Shown: piece by piece, positions 21,345 through 32,529 of the stretch
Position numbering within the stretch: position 1 is the stretch's first letter
How the letters are laid out: every line of letters starts with the position of its first letter
Notes under the pieces: model-generated
What the model was told of the DNA's origin: nothing
Databases searched by the model: none
Seen by the model: the letters and a program-made list of their open reading frames with translations, nothing else
Made by a program: the position numbers and the translations under genes
Assembly: GCF_029407905.1 (NCBI RefSeq)
Contig: NC_073630.1
Location: forward strand, 30,893,001-30,957,000
Length of the DNA: 64,000 bases
Origin: Bubalus kerabau
Lineage: Eukaryota; Chordata; Mammalia; Artiodactyla; Bovidae
Direction of reading: 5' to 3'

Positions 21345-21545
21345 AAATAACTCCAGAAAGAATGAAGAGACAGAGCCAAAGTAAAAACAACTTCCAGGTT
21401 GAAACTCCAATACTTTGGCCATATGATGTGAAGAGCTGACTCACTTAAAAAGACCCTGATGCTGGTAAAGACTGAAGGTGGGAAGAGAAGGGGATGACAG
21501 AGGATGAGATGGCTGGATGGCATCACCGACTCAATGGACATAGAT
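21345..21545 (+). mobile_element. BovB LINE, resumed segment with internal deletion joining 5' and 3' ends
   Basis: This continues the host BovB interrupted at 20605. The leader block gagacagagccaaagtaaaa jumps at about 21396 directly to 3' end sequence (gttgaaactccaatactttg, gaagagctgactcac, gatggctggatggcatcac). About 2.5 kb of coding sequence is thus missing. The result is a short element with both BovB ends but no protein domains. Confidence 0.78.
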
Positions 21546-21966
21546 GTGAATATATATGATTGTTTGTACTGGGTCAAAAACCCTTTATATCTGTGTTGTT
21601 AAGATATTTTTCTTCTGAGTTCTATCTTACATTTGCATTGTACTTTTTAATTTACTAAGGACTTTTGTATTCATTATCTTATTTGATCTCATTAATTCTC
21701 ACACCCAAATGATAAAGTTAGTGGGGTAGACATTCTTTCCATTTTACTTATTCCTAAAGCTAGATTGTGTCCAAAGCCTTCCTTCCAAAGAAGGAAAATG
21801 AAGATGAATAATAAAATACATCACTAGAGGTAAAAGTTACTTCATAATGAAAAAATGTTCAGTTTGCCAGAAATATAATTCAAAAATCATATACAGTGAG
21901 AACCCTGCCTCAAATATATAAAGCAAAAAATTTACAGCTCACAAGAAGTATTAAAGAAAACTATAA

Positions 21967-22277
21967 TCAGTCCATTCTGAAGGAGATCAGCCCTGGGATT
22001 TCTTTGAAAGGAATGATGCTAAAGCTGAAACTCCGGTACTTTGGCCACCTCATGCAAAGAGTTGACTCATTGGAGAAGACTCTGATGCTGGGAGGGATTG
22101 GGGGCAGGAGGAGAAGGGGACGACAGAGGATGAGATGGCTGGATGGCATCATCGATTCAATGGATGTGAGTCTGAGTGAACTCCGGGAGTTGGTGATGGA
22201 CAGGGAGGCCTGGCGTGCTGCGATTCATGGGGTCGCAAAGAGTCGGACATGACTGAGCAACTGATCTGATCTGATCA
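21967..22277 (+). mobile_element. BovB LINE 3' end, 5'-truncated
   Basis: About 310 bases of BovB 3' end, encoding SILKEISPGISLKGMMLKL through LVMDREAWRAAIHGVAKSRT, finish in a (CTGAT)n tail. It is well conserved and therefore a young copy. Confidence 0.9.
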
Positions 22278-22966
22278 CAGTAGGAGATTTTATCATACTG
22301 TTCTTGGTAATTAATAAACTTAGGAGATAAATTAGTGAGGATATAGAAGACTTTAAATATAATTTTTACAATCAGATATATATAGTATGCATAGAAATTC
22401 ATGAGTGTTAGTATTTGCTAGTCCATAATGTATCTTCAGCAAGTTTCACAAGAGCAAGTGAATGTGGTAATATAAACTATATTCTCTGACCATAATGAAA
22501 TTAAGAGTTAAATGATAAGCAATAATGAGTATGCTTGGAAATTACAAAAACATTTCCAAGTAACTCATGGGTGAAAGATTTAATCATAGTGGAAATTATA
22601 ATCAGAATGGACCTGAACAAGTGTGAAAATTCTTTGTACCATGATGTATGGTATATAACTAAACTGACATTTAGAGGGAATTTTATGCCTTTATGTCTTT
22701 ATTTTGTATAGGAAAAAGGAAAGCTAGTGAATTGAGAAGCACTCAACTGAAGAAATTTTTAAAAAGCAGAATAAATACAAAGTAGAATAAATCCAAAAGC
22801 AGAATAACCAAAGATATAAAGGGCAGAAATTTTTGAAATAGAGAAAAAAATAAGAAAAATTTAAAAGCCAAAATATAGTTGTTTGAGAAAAATTTAACAA
22901 CTATATGACAAAAGGAATCAGAGAAAAAAAGAAAGTAAAGCTATATAATGTTATGGATGAAAAGAA
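22278..22966. other. AT-rich intergenic sequence
   Basis: A-rich sequence with features of an old LINE (gaaaaaaataagaaaaattt, agcagaataaatac) but no block I can place with confidence. No gene is seen. Confidence 0.4.
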
Positions 22967-22979
22967 CATAAAACTACAG

Positions 22980-23537
22980 TTCAGTTCAGTCACTCAGTCG
23001 TGTCTAACTCTGCAACCCCATGAACTGCAGCACTCCAGGCCTCCCTGTCCATCACCAACTCCCGGAGTCCACCCAAACTCATGTCCATTGAGTCGGTGAT
23101 GCCATCCAATCATCTCATCCTCTGTCGTCCCCTTCTCCTCCTGCCCTCAATCTTTCCCAGCATCAGGGTCTTTTCAAAAGAGTCAGCTCTTCACATCAGG
23201 TGGCCAAAGTATTGGAGTTTCAGCTTCAGCATCAGTCCTTCCAATGAACACACAGGACTGATCTGCTTTAGGATGGGCTGGTTGGATCTCCTTGCAGTCC
23301 AAGGGACTCTCAAGAGTCTTCTCCAACACCACAGTTTAAAAGCATCAATTCTTCAGCACTCAGCTTCCTTTATAGTTCAACTCTCACATCCATACATGAC
23401 TACTGGAAAAACCATAGCTTTGACTAGGTGGACCTTTGTGGACAAAGTAATGTCTCTGCTTTTTAATATGCTGTATAGGTTGGTCGTAACTTTCCTTCCA
23501 AGGAGTAAGCATCTTTTAATTTCATGGCTGCAATCAC
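22980..23537 (-). mobile_element. BovB LINE, 5'-truncated, with 13-bp target duplication
   Basis: The 3' tail (ttcagttcagtcactcag) starts at 22980 and the element ends inside the coding region at 23537. Flanks are cataaaactacag at 22967-22979 and cataaaactatag at 23538-23550, a duplication with one mismatch. Confidence 0.9.
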
Positions 23538-23708
23538 CATAAAACTATAGACATGGTAGCAATTTTTTTTAAATGGAAGTATAAATAACTTTAATAATAA
23601 AATTTTAAACTTAAGCCAAATGGACAATTGTCTAGGGAAAAAAAAATCAGCTTACCAAACTAAGAGGAAGAAATAGTTTTAAACCAACTAAAGAAACTTA
23701 AAAATTTA

Positions 23709-23806
23709 AGGGACTTTCCTGGGAGTCCAGTGTTTAAGATCCATGTTTCCACCACCGAGAGTGTGGATTCTATCCTTGGTTGCAGGACTAAGATCTCTCA
23801 TGTCAC
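23709..23806 (+). repeat. CHR-type tRNA-derived SINE (cetartiodactyl)
   Basis: The sequence gggactttcctgggagtcc, agtgtttaagatcc, ggttgcaggactaagatc follows the older cetartiodactyl tRNA-Glu SINE that precedes Bov-tA in age. Diverged. Confidence 0.65.
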
Positions 23807-23811
23807 ATTTG

Positions 23812-24790
23812 GACAGTTTGGTGATTTCTTATAAAACTAAACATACTCTTATCATACGATCCAGCAATCAACTTTTTTGTATTTACTTAAAGGTGTTGAA
23901 AACTTGTTTCCACACAAAAACCTGCACATGGGTGTTTGCTGCTAACTGTTAAGTCGCTTCAGTCGTGTCCGACTCTGTGCGACCCCATAGACGGCAGCCC
24001 ACCAGGCTCCCCTGTCCCTGGGATTCTCCAGGCAATAACACTGGAGTGGATTGCCATTTCCTCCTCCAATGCATGCAAGTGAAAAGTAAAAGTGAAGTTG
24101 CTCAGTCGTGTCTGACTCCTAGCAACCCCATGGACTGCAGCCTACCAGGCTCCTCCATCCATGGGATTTTCCAGGCAAGAGTACTGGAGTGGGGTGCCAT
24201 TGTTCATAATTGCCAAATTGATTGGAAGCAATCAAGATGTCCTTCCATAGGTGAATGAATAAACTGTGATAATCCAGATAATGTAATATTATTTAGCACT
24301 GAAAACAAAGGAGCTATCAAAACTATGAAAAGGAGGAACCTTAAAAAAAATTCCTAAGTAAAAGAAGCCAATTGGAAAAAGCTACTGATAGATTCCAACT
24401 GTACAACATCCTGGAAATAGCAAAACTATAAAGAATCAGTGGTTCCAAGGGTTGAGAGGGAGGCATGAATAGGTGGAGCACAGAGGATTTTAAAGCAGTG
24501 AAAATACTCTATGTGATACTATAATGGGAGATACATGTCATACATTTTTCCAAACTCAAAGGATGAACACCACCAAGGAGTAAATCTGAAACTGTGGACT
24601 TTGGGTGATTGTGATGTGTCAATGAAAGTTCATCAGTTGTAACAAATATACCATTCTGGTGGGGGATGTCAGAAATGGGGGAGGCTATGCATGTGTGGGG
24701 GCAAGAGGCATGTGGGATATCCTTGTACCTTCCTCCAATTTTGCTGGGAAACTAAAACCTCTATGAAACAATAAAAAAAGTTATTTTAAA
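23812..24790 (+). mobile_element. Old L1 3' end, interrupted by a BOV-A2
   Basis: The blocks atacgatccagcaatcaac, cctgcacatgggtgtttg, then after the SINE ttcataattgccaaattg, accttaaaaaaaattcc, gatacatgtcatacattttt, gtgggggatgtcag and ttttgctgggaaactaaaacc are the typical 3' end of a mammalian-wide L1. It terminates at an A-rich tail near 24770-24790. The sense is + strand. Confidence 0.82.
23946..24198 (-). repeat. BOV-A2 SINE dimer
   Basis: Two BovA halves in minus orientation are joined by the gtgaaaagtaaaagtgaag linker near 24080. It splits the older L1 3' end, giving a relative age. Confidence 0.9.
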
Positions 24791-24822
24791 GGAAAACACT
24801 GCCTAACTCATTTCATGGGGTT

Positions 24823-25046
24823 GTTATTATTGTTCCATCACAAAGTCATGTCTGACCATTTGTGACCCCATGAATTGTAGCCAACCAGGGTCCTCTGCCC
24901 AGGATTTCTAGTCAAGAATACTGGAATGGGTTGCCATGCCCTGTTCCAGGGCATCTTCCTGACCTGGAGATCAAACTTGTGTCTCCTGTGTTTCCCACAT
25001 CAATAGGAGGATTCTTTACCACTTGAGCCACCTGGGAAGCCCTATT
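24823..25046 (-). repeat. Bov-tA SINE with 8-bp target duplication
   Basis: The element ends on the + strand at gccacctgggaagcc. It is flanked by atggggtt at 24815-24822 and 25047-25054. Internal divergence is fairly high. Confidence 0.8.
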
Positions 25047-25054
25047 ATGGGGTT

Positions 25055-25699
25055 AATATAATCCTTATTTCTACATTAGACAAAGTACAAGAAAGAATGC
25101 TTATAAATCAAACTCAATTATGAGTATAGATGCAAAATGTCTGAACAAAATATTAACTAATGAATTCAGAAATTAAAGAGAGCTTAAAATGACCAAATGG
25201 AAATTCTATGATAAATGAACATTTGGTTAAATATTTAAACCAGAAAACATAACAGTAGTAACATAGCAGTAACAAATTAAAAGAAGAATTAAATGTAGGT
25301 TAAAGAAATTCTATAAAATTAAAGATAAATATTTAAAAACTTAAATACAAAAAATAAAATTTTAAAGCATTCAGAAATTTAAAAAATATACTTTAAAAAG
25401 ACAGGTAACAGAAGTGATAAAGGTCAGAAGAAAATAGAATAATATATGTAAAGTGTTAAAAGGAAATAAATATATTTTTAGATCCAGCAAAAATATTGGT
25501 GAAGAAATGAAGGCAAAAATCAAAACTTTGGATAGCAAAAACAGAAAATTGGACAACAGAAGACATGTACTAGTGGAAATACTAGTGATTTTTCAGGCAG
25601 AAGTAAAATGATACCAGGTCAAATCATGAAAATATAAGAAATGAAGAACAATTAAAAGAACAAATATATAAGTAAATTTAAATGAATAAAGTCAAAAGT
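25055..25699. other. AT-rich sequence, probable old LINE, unplaced
   Basis: Very A-rich sequence with no gene. The texture resembles decayed L1 (repeated aaaataaaat and gaaattaaag-like blocks), but no diagnostic block is secure. Confidence 0.4.
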
Positions 25700-26545
25700 T
25701 ACCCATGAACAATCTAAGTGGCCATCAACAGATGAGTGGATAAAGAAGATGTGGTTTGTTTATATAATGGACTATTATTCAGCCATAAAAAGAACGAAAT
25801 AATGAATCATGTCATATGCAGCAACATGGATAGACCTAGAGATTATCACACTAAGTGAAGTAAATCAGAGAAAGACAAATACCATAAGATATCACTTATA
25901 TGAGGCGTCTAAAATATGACACAAATAAACTTATTTACAAAACAAAAGTTAAAGAGAATTAACTAGGAGGACTTGATCTATCAGATACCAGAAATTATTT
26001 ACAAACCAATAGCCATTAAGAAGTGTAGTATCATTGTAGGAATATATTAATAACAATGGATAAATAAAATACAAAATACTGATATAAAAAAACTTGAAAG
26101 ATGATAGAGTGGGACAGAGTGGCACATCAGTGGGAGAAGAATACATACACCTGAAAAAAAGTTTTCTGTACAGAAGATAATAAAACCAATACCCATTTGA
26201 CACATTTACCAAAAAAAATCAATCTAAGGTAGACTGTAAACTTAAATGCGGGATGCCTTTACAAACATTTATAGGATCATATTTTAATAACCTTGGGTTA
26301 AAGGAAAATCTCTTAAGACCTCAAAAAGAAAAATATCAATGAATTATAATTAAAATTAAGAACTTTTCTGTTCCTTAAAGCACATCATAAAGAGAGTAGA
26401 AAAGCAAGGTGTAACTTTGAAAAGAAGCTTGAAATTGACAAAGGATGTAAACCTAGAATATATAAGTACTTCCCAAAGGGAACAAGAAGGAAAGAAAGTA
26501 CAATAGAAAGAAAGGCAGGAAAGGGAACACAGATGTGACCTCAAA
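25700..26545 (+). mobile_element. Old L1 fragments (3' end and ORF2-derived)
   Basis: The blocks gtggccatcaacagatgag, ctattattcagccataaaaa, gcagcaacatggatagacc and agataccataagatatcac are L1 3' end. From about 25960, ggaggacttgatctatcag and gccattaagaagtgtagtatc match the ORF2 C-terminal region. All frames are broken; + sense. Confidence 0.75.
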
Positions 26546-26549
26546 ACCA

Positions 26550-26800
26550 CTGCACTGAAACATGTATATTACCATATGTGAAATAGATCACCAGTCCAGG
26601 TTCGATGCATGAGACAGGGTGTTCAGGACTGGTGCATTGGGATGACCCTGAGGGATGGGATGGGGAGGGAGGTGGGACGGGGTGTTCAGGATGGTGAACA
26701 CATGTACACCCATGGCTGATTCATGCCAATGTATGGCAAAAACCACCACAATATTGTAAAGTAATTAGCCTCTAATTAAAATAAGTTAAAAAAAAAAAAC
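26550..26800 (+). mobile_element. Bovine-type L1 3' end with poly(A) tail
   Basis: A 5'-truncated 3' UTR with gttcgatgcatgagacaggg, gaacacatgtacacccatgg and ccaccacaatattgtaaag ends in an A12 tract near 26788-26800. The same 3' end appears in the young L1 copies at 32530, 43268 and 58779 in this window, in reverse orientation. Confidence 0.87.
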
Positions 26801-26997
26801 ACATGAAGAGACAATTAATCCCCTTAGTAACCAAGGAAATCAAACCACAAGGAGAGATCATTTCACACTCAACCACTGGGAAAAATGTTAAAGTCAGTGT
26901 AGTCTAAGTGTTGGCAAGAAGTGTGGAACAACCAGTACTCTCTGCTGGTGGGGTGATAATTGGTATAATCACATTGGCATCACCAAGCAAGTTTGAA
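26801..26997 (+). mobile_element. Old L1 segment, interrupted by a BovB
   Basis: L1-like sequence (ggaaatcaaaccacaaggag, tgttggcaagaagtgtgg, ctctctgctggtggggtg) runs up to a BovB insertion and resumes at 27807 with aacctagcaattctaatc. The two sides reconstruct a continuous L1 3' region. Confidence 0.75.
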
Positions 26998-27011
26998 CAT
27001 GTTCATATTTT

Positions 27012-27792
27012 CAGTTCAGTTCAGTTTAGTTGTTCAGTCGTGTCCGACTCTTTGCGACCCCATGAATTGCAGCATGCCAGGCCTCCCTATCCATCACCAA
27101 CTCCCGGAGTTCACTCAGACTCACGTCCATCGAGTCAGTGATGCCATCCGGCCATCTCATCCTCTGTCGTCCCTTTCTCCTCGTGCCCCCAATCCCTCCC
27201 AGCATCAGAGTCTTTTCCAATGAGTCAACTCTTCGCATGAGGTGGCCAAAGTACTGGAGTTTCAGCTTTAGCATCATTTCTTCCAAAGAAATCCCAGGGC
27301 TGATCTCTTTCAGAATGGTCTGGTTGGATCTCCTTGCAGTCCAAGGGACTCTCAAGAGTCTTCTCCAACACCACAGTTCAAAAGCATCAATTCTTCGGTG
27401 CTCAGCTTTCTTCACAGTCCAACTCTCACATCCATACATGACCACTGGAAAAACTATAGCCTTGACTAGACAGACCTTTGTTAGCAAAGTAATGTCTCTG
27501 CTTTTGAATATGCTATCTAGGTTGGTCATGACTTTCCTTCCAAGGAGTAAGCGTCTTTTAATTTCATGGCTGCAGTCACCATCTGCAGTGATTTTGGAGC
27601 CCCCAAAAATAAAGTCTGACACTGTTTCCACTGTTTCCCCATCTATTTCCCATGAAGTGATGGGACCAGATGACATGATCTTTGTTTTCTGAATGTTGAG
27701 CTTTAAGCCAACCTTTTCACTCTCCTCTTTCACTTTCATCAAGAGGCTTTTGAGTTCCTCTTCACTTTCTGCCATAAGGGTGGTGTCATCTG
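27012..27792 (-). mobile_element. BovB LINE, 5'-truncated, 14-bp target duplication
   Basis: The minus strand is open for 249 codons (27026-27775), from MAESEEELKSLLMKVKEE just after the YADD motif to AIHGVAKSRTRLNN at the protein C-terminus. The (TTCAG)n 3' tail is at 27012-27027. Perfect repeats catgttcatatttt at 26998-27011 and 27793-27806 flank it. With no stop or frameshift in 249 codons, this is one of the youngest BovB copies here, although it lacks catalytic domains. Confidence 0.94.
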
Positions 27793-27806
27793 CATGTTCA
27801 TATTTT

Positions 27807-28100
27807 ACAACCTAGCAATTCTAATCTGAGATATATATATGGGGGAAACTCTTACATCAATAATGTATCTCAGTTCAGTTCAGTTCAGTGGGATCAAGAC
27901 CATTCCCATGGAAAAAAAAAATACAATAATATTTATAATGGCAAAAAACAAAACAAAACTGGAACCCATATAAATATCCATCAACACTAATGTGAGTAAG
28001 AAATTACCATATAGGTTTATTACAGAATACTGTTAAGTGAAGTACACCTACCCACATGAAAGTGGATTAATCTGAAAAACAGTATTTAAACAGAAAAGAA
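27807..28100 (+). mobile_element. Old L1 segment resumed, with a short TTCAG stub
   Basis: This continues the old L1 (caattctaatctgagatat, aacccatataaatatccatc). At about 27870-27889 it contains tcagttcagttcagttcag, identical to the BovB terminal pentamer array, with no BovB body attached. Confidence 0.65.
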
Positions 28101-29961
28101 AAAATGAAGTATGAAATAATTCCACTATGTAAAGTTATAAGCAGGTAAAGCTAAACAATATCCTATTTGGTGGTGTAGGCTTATGTGGTAAACTTATAAG
28201 GAAAAGCAAGGGAATCATTGACAAAAAAATTCTGAAGGGTAGTTGTCTTTGACACCTGGAGAGGAGATCTTCAGTGATGGGCATCCGGGGCTTCTGAGGT
28301 CTGGTTGTGTCCTATCTTTAAGTCTCACTGGTAGGGACATAGGTATTTCTATTCTTATTATTTCTCCGTAAACTACCCATATATCATATCACACAAAAAG
28401 TGGGAAAAAAATGTGTGTTTCCCAGTTGCCAAAACTGTGAAAAAATTTTTTTTCAAAAAAGAAATAGTGAAAAGAATACAAAAGAAATTGTCCCTCAATT
28501 CTATTGAGCATTTCATGGATTCCAAAGCAGAATTATTCACATTCCTTGCATTTGTCTGGGTTAGGTTTTCTGAACTCTGGATCGCGGAAGCCATGGAGCA
28601 TGTATGCTGGATTAACATGTTTCTGAACTGGGAATTTTCCTCCACAGTTGGAAGAATGAAGACAAGCACGGAGTGCTGTTTACCACATACTCTGAACAGT
28701 TTTGGCAAATAGAGGGATAAGAAAGAAGGATGAGATAACAGATTATGAAGAAAGAAAGGCTGTGTAGAAGGCAACATATAGAAAAATAAGAAATTGGCAT
28801 TTGGAGTCTCATAAGAAATTACCTGGTTGGGGGTAGTAAAAATGATGTTTTAAGTATGATGAAAAGAGTCATTCAAATTCTGGTGATACTTTTTGCTTCA
28901 TTCTTCTAACACATCTGACCTTTACCAATTCATTGTTAAGGCTTTCCCCTTAACTTTTAGTTTTAGATTCTGCCTTTCAATTCCTGATGCAACTTTCTGT
29001 ATTTGCTAAATTACTCAATAGATTCACACAACGTTGCTTATGTTTGGTCTGAGCTGGAAATGATAATGAAGCTGTCTGTACTTCCTGCAATCATAAGATA
29101 GTTGATAGGGATAATTTTTGAGCAATTAAAATAGAGAGGGAATCAAGATCACAAATGCAAGAAAGCAGAAGCTTCAAGATCCTCTAACAGCTTTTTTAAC
29201 CCTCTGCAATATTAAAATTTTTACTCTTGGAACCAACTTTTGTTCCTTTCTCATTCCAAACTCATAGCTTTCTTTCCGTTTCTCTCTTGGACTCCAAGTG
29301 ACTTTTTATTCCCTCGCAATTGTTACCATCTTGTTATTCAAAAACTGTCATAAAACTCAGTAGAGTTCTCAGACAATAAAGGCAAATAGCTAAGTCTGGA
29401 CTTCCATGATCACTCAGATCCCTAAAGCAGTCTCTCTTTGTCTGCTCAAGGACAGAAGAGGGAAAAGAGCCTTTAAAATCCTAGCTCTGCAAATGGACCA
29501 TCTTAGAGATACAACATACCCTAAAGATCTTCTAGGTCCGTGTTCAAAGTAGGATTTTCTCTCCCAAGTCTTGGAAGAGGGTCTTGGGCTTCAGCTTTTG
29601 ACTTGAGACTTGTGGTCATAGGGAGCTTGGTACTCCAAAAGACAATTCGTTATACCGTCTGAGTTCTAAGAAAATTCTTCCTTATATGAGCTGTTAACTC
29701 ATCCACTGGGCTGGGTCTGACATCTAGAAAGACGCATTCTTCATTTAATCCTTAAAATATCAGAAAATAGTATCTCCTTTTTCAAACCAGGTGTCCAGAG
29801 AATCTTCCTTTACAAGAGCCAAATACTCCTGCTTTTGTTGACCATTCCGCTATCCATTACATTTCAGACCTTGCCGACATAGTTCGGACTGTGCCTCTTT
29901 GGAGGTCTGACTCCTGGGTGGCAGCATCCTTTTTGATGTGAGAGGCCCAAACTGAACATGC
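28101..29961. other. Intergenic unique sequence
   Basis: No gene or repeat I can name. Overlapping open frames on both strands at 28373-28812 show no family motifs or membrane or signal features and look fortuitous. Confidence 0.5.
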
Positions 29962-30175
29962 TCGTGCTAAGTCCACTTTAGTCATGTTCGACTCTTTGTG
30001 ACCCTATCAACTGTAGCCCACCAGGCTCCTTTATTCATGGGATTCTCCAGGCACGAATACTAGAGTCAGTTGCCATGCGCTCCTCCAAGGGATTGTCCCA
30101 ACGCAGGGATTGAACCTGTGTCTCTTATGTCTCCTGCATTGGCAGGCAGATTCTTTACCACTAGCACCACCTGAG
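29962..30175 (-). repeat. Bov-tA SINE
   Basis: Minus-strand SINE with ttcgactctttgtgacc, ctgtagcccaccaggctcc, ttctccaggcacgaatac and the tRNA-head complement ttctttaccactagcacc. Diverged. Confidence 0.87.
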
Positions 30176-31097
30176 CATCTAAGCATACTCTAGATGTAGC
30201 CCAGATCCTGGGAGAACCCTTTTGCACTCAGCTTCCTAAATCTTATTAGTTCTGATAGCAACTACATCAGATGGGAAACATAAATAATCAGGGATTAGAG
30301 GCTAGCCCTAAAGAAGTGTTGAATGTAACATTGCCACAGGTTACAGGCATCCATCCAAGATGTGAGGAGAGAGATCTCTGGGTCTGAGGACTGGTCACGA
30401 ATGGAAGAAGTTAGGCTCTTTCTTAGTCTCTTACCCCAAAGGAGCTCTCATCTCTGCTTCTCTCCACTCTGCCCTCCCTCTTAACAACGTGGCCTCTTCC
30501 AGCCTTTTCTGTTTCCTTATAACTTTGGCTTGCCTGTGCTCGCTCCAGTGTGCCCTGAAGCCAACCTAACCCAATTTCTACACAACCTTTCATTTGAAGT
30601 GCCCCTCTCCCCAGCATCCAGCTCAGTGTCTCTCAGAATTTCATATCCATCAAATCACATAGAGATATTTAAAAAAATGTGAAGAATGGTTCACTCAGTC
30701 TAAGGGAAGGAGTGTATATTTTAAAGTTCTCAGGTGACACGGAAGCTGCTGACCCACAAATCACATTTGGAGAAGCAAAGCAATCGGGATGCAGCTGATC
30801 CAGTTTCCCGGTTCCCAGTTCCTGGGAGAAGGAATCTGATTATCCTTGTTTAATTTTTGGTTCATTCACCCTGGGTCACACTGCTCCAATTAGCCACTGG
30901 CAGGAGAATAGATGGTCATAGTACAAACACAGCCACCTTGGTTGGCCCTTTCACCTGGAACTGTGGGTAGACTGAGTAGTTCCAAATGCCAGAATGCACC
31001 TATGGCAACAGTCAACTCGATCCCCAGGTCATTTTTATACAAATGGTTCACTAAACCAAATTTTACATCTTGCTCTTGTATAATTTTTCTAACAGGA
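30176..31097. other. Intergenic unique sequence
   Basis: No gene or named repeat seen. It precedes the solo LTR. Confidence 0.5.
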
Positions 31098-31103
31098 AAG
31101 ACT

Positions 31104-32380
31104 TGCCAGGGTCCAGCCCCGGCTGATCCAGGGTATTCGAAGCGGGGACGGCGTTGGCAACCTATTTAATTATTTATTCATCAAAGATATAAAGAGTAAT
31201 AGAATGAGGATAGCTCAGTAGGAAAATTCAGTGGAGAAAAGAGGCTGAGTAGCTTGGTTTACGCGGGGGACCAATAAAACTTCAAGACAAGAAGTTTGCA
31301 CCACTTACGTAGGCCACAGGCGTCCTTCCATTCTCCCGAAGGAGAGGAGACACTGAGGCCTCCCCGGTAGGATCTTAGAAGCCCAGGCATAATTAGTAAG
31401 CATGGTGGGTTCTGCGCTCCAGATGGAGACTCAGCCAGAGTGAGAGAGAGACATGGGGAGACCAGTCTTTCGAGGAACTGATCCCAATTCTTTATTTTCC
31501 ATGGTCTACTTTTATACACTGAGATGTTATGCAAAAGTCACGCGGGGTCAGCAGTCCTGACTTTTATCAAAGTCAGGTGCTTCATACAAATGTATACAGA
31601 GGTCTTAGGGGTGTTACATCATCTCCTGGCCAGGGGGCCTGCTGACAATTTATGACCCTCTCCTTGTGACAGTGGTCAGTCAACCAGGACACTTATTTCT
31701 CCAGGGGTGATTATTCTTAAACAGAGGCCACCCAAATAAAATTACATTCCTATAGGGTGAGGTATAGTGGGTTTTAGTTAAGGAAAGAATTTACTTAGCA
31801 AAGGTCTAACGTGATTTATATCAAAGGTTAATACTTATTTCTTCTATATATTCATTAATGTGTGTAAGGGCAGAGGATATGGAGACTTAGCAACAAACAT
31901 TGGCTCAACAAATGAAAAAACCCTTCACCAATACAATTTCGAATCAGCCCATTATACTTATACTAATAATTTTCTAACTTCTCTAAAGAACCTGTTTTTA
32001 GAAGGTTTAAAGCATCTCGTGCCTCTCACGGTTGGGAGGCTGTGAGCAATCACATGTGGCTGGACAAGCCTGTCAGGCAGGCTAGAGAACCTTCAGAGGA
32101 GTTTGTAGGTTGAAACACTCCTATCACGCCCAGGAATTATTATTAACTGGAGCTCTAGGTTAACTCCTTCTCCGAAAGAGGTGATGGGGGACAGCCCCCC
32201 GTAAAGTCAGAGGTGTAGGTGAGAGCACAAAGTAGTAAAGTAGGCAGGCTCTGGTTATGGGGGTAGATGCTCGAGGATTTCCAGGGGGACTCCTGAGGCT
32301 CGATCCCGCCTTTGCGTATGTCGAGCCTCCTTCCTCATGACCTTTGCCATGGGCGGAGTGCCTCACGCCAGCCCCCAACA
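31104..32380 (-). mobile_element. Solo LTR of a class II (ERVK-like) endogenous retrovirus
   Basis: The element is 1277 bases. Its minus-strand ends are TGTTGGGGGC...CCCTGGCA, the TG...CA termini of an LTR. A perfect 6-base repeat, aagact, flanks it at 31098-31103 and 32381-32386. Six bases is the duplication length of class II retroviruses. A TATAAAAG box (minus strand, 31509-31516) and AATAAA signals (for example near 31490 and 31170) are in plausible order. No gag, pol or env sequence is present, so this is the product of recombination between two LTRs. The 91-codon open frame inside it (31259-31534) is not a viral gene. Family naming (similar to bovine BTLTR1-type) is from memory. Confidence 0.9.
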
Positions 32381-32529
32381 AAGACTGTCATTTTCAACAT
32401 GATTGGCATGGTTCTAATTTCCTTTAAACCCTGTCCACATCGTTAGGTTAAACCTATGTTCGATGTGTGGGGCTTACAACTGTCAAGTTAAAATACTCCA
32501 AAAAAGAAAAAATTATCAGTTATCTTCTT

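Noticed and set aside
20606..27792. CRISPR-like or other regularly spaced repeats
   Set aside because: The recurring blocks are separate BovB and SINE copies in both orientations with irregular spacing and target duplications, and the genome is mammalian.
28373..28812. Overlapping 134-, 99- and 66-codon frames as a possible small gene
   Set aside because: No recognisable motif, frames overlap on opposite strands, and there is no splice or promoter context. Consistent with chance in AT-rich DNA.
31259..31534. 91-codon minus-strand frame inside the LTR, as a possible viral gene
   Set aside because: The sequence is LTR only (U3/R region with TATA and polyadenylation signals). No gag, pol or env similarity is visible.
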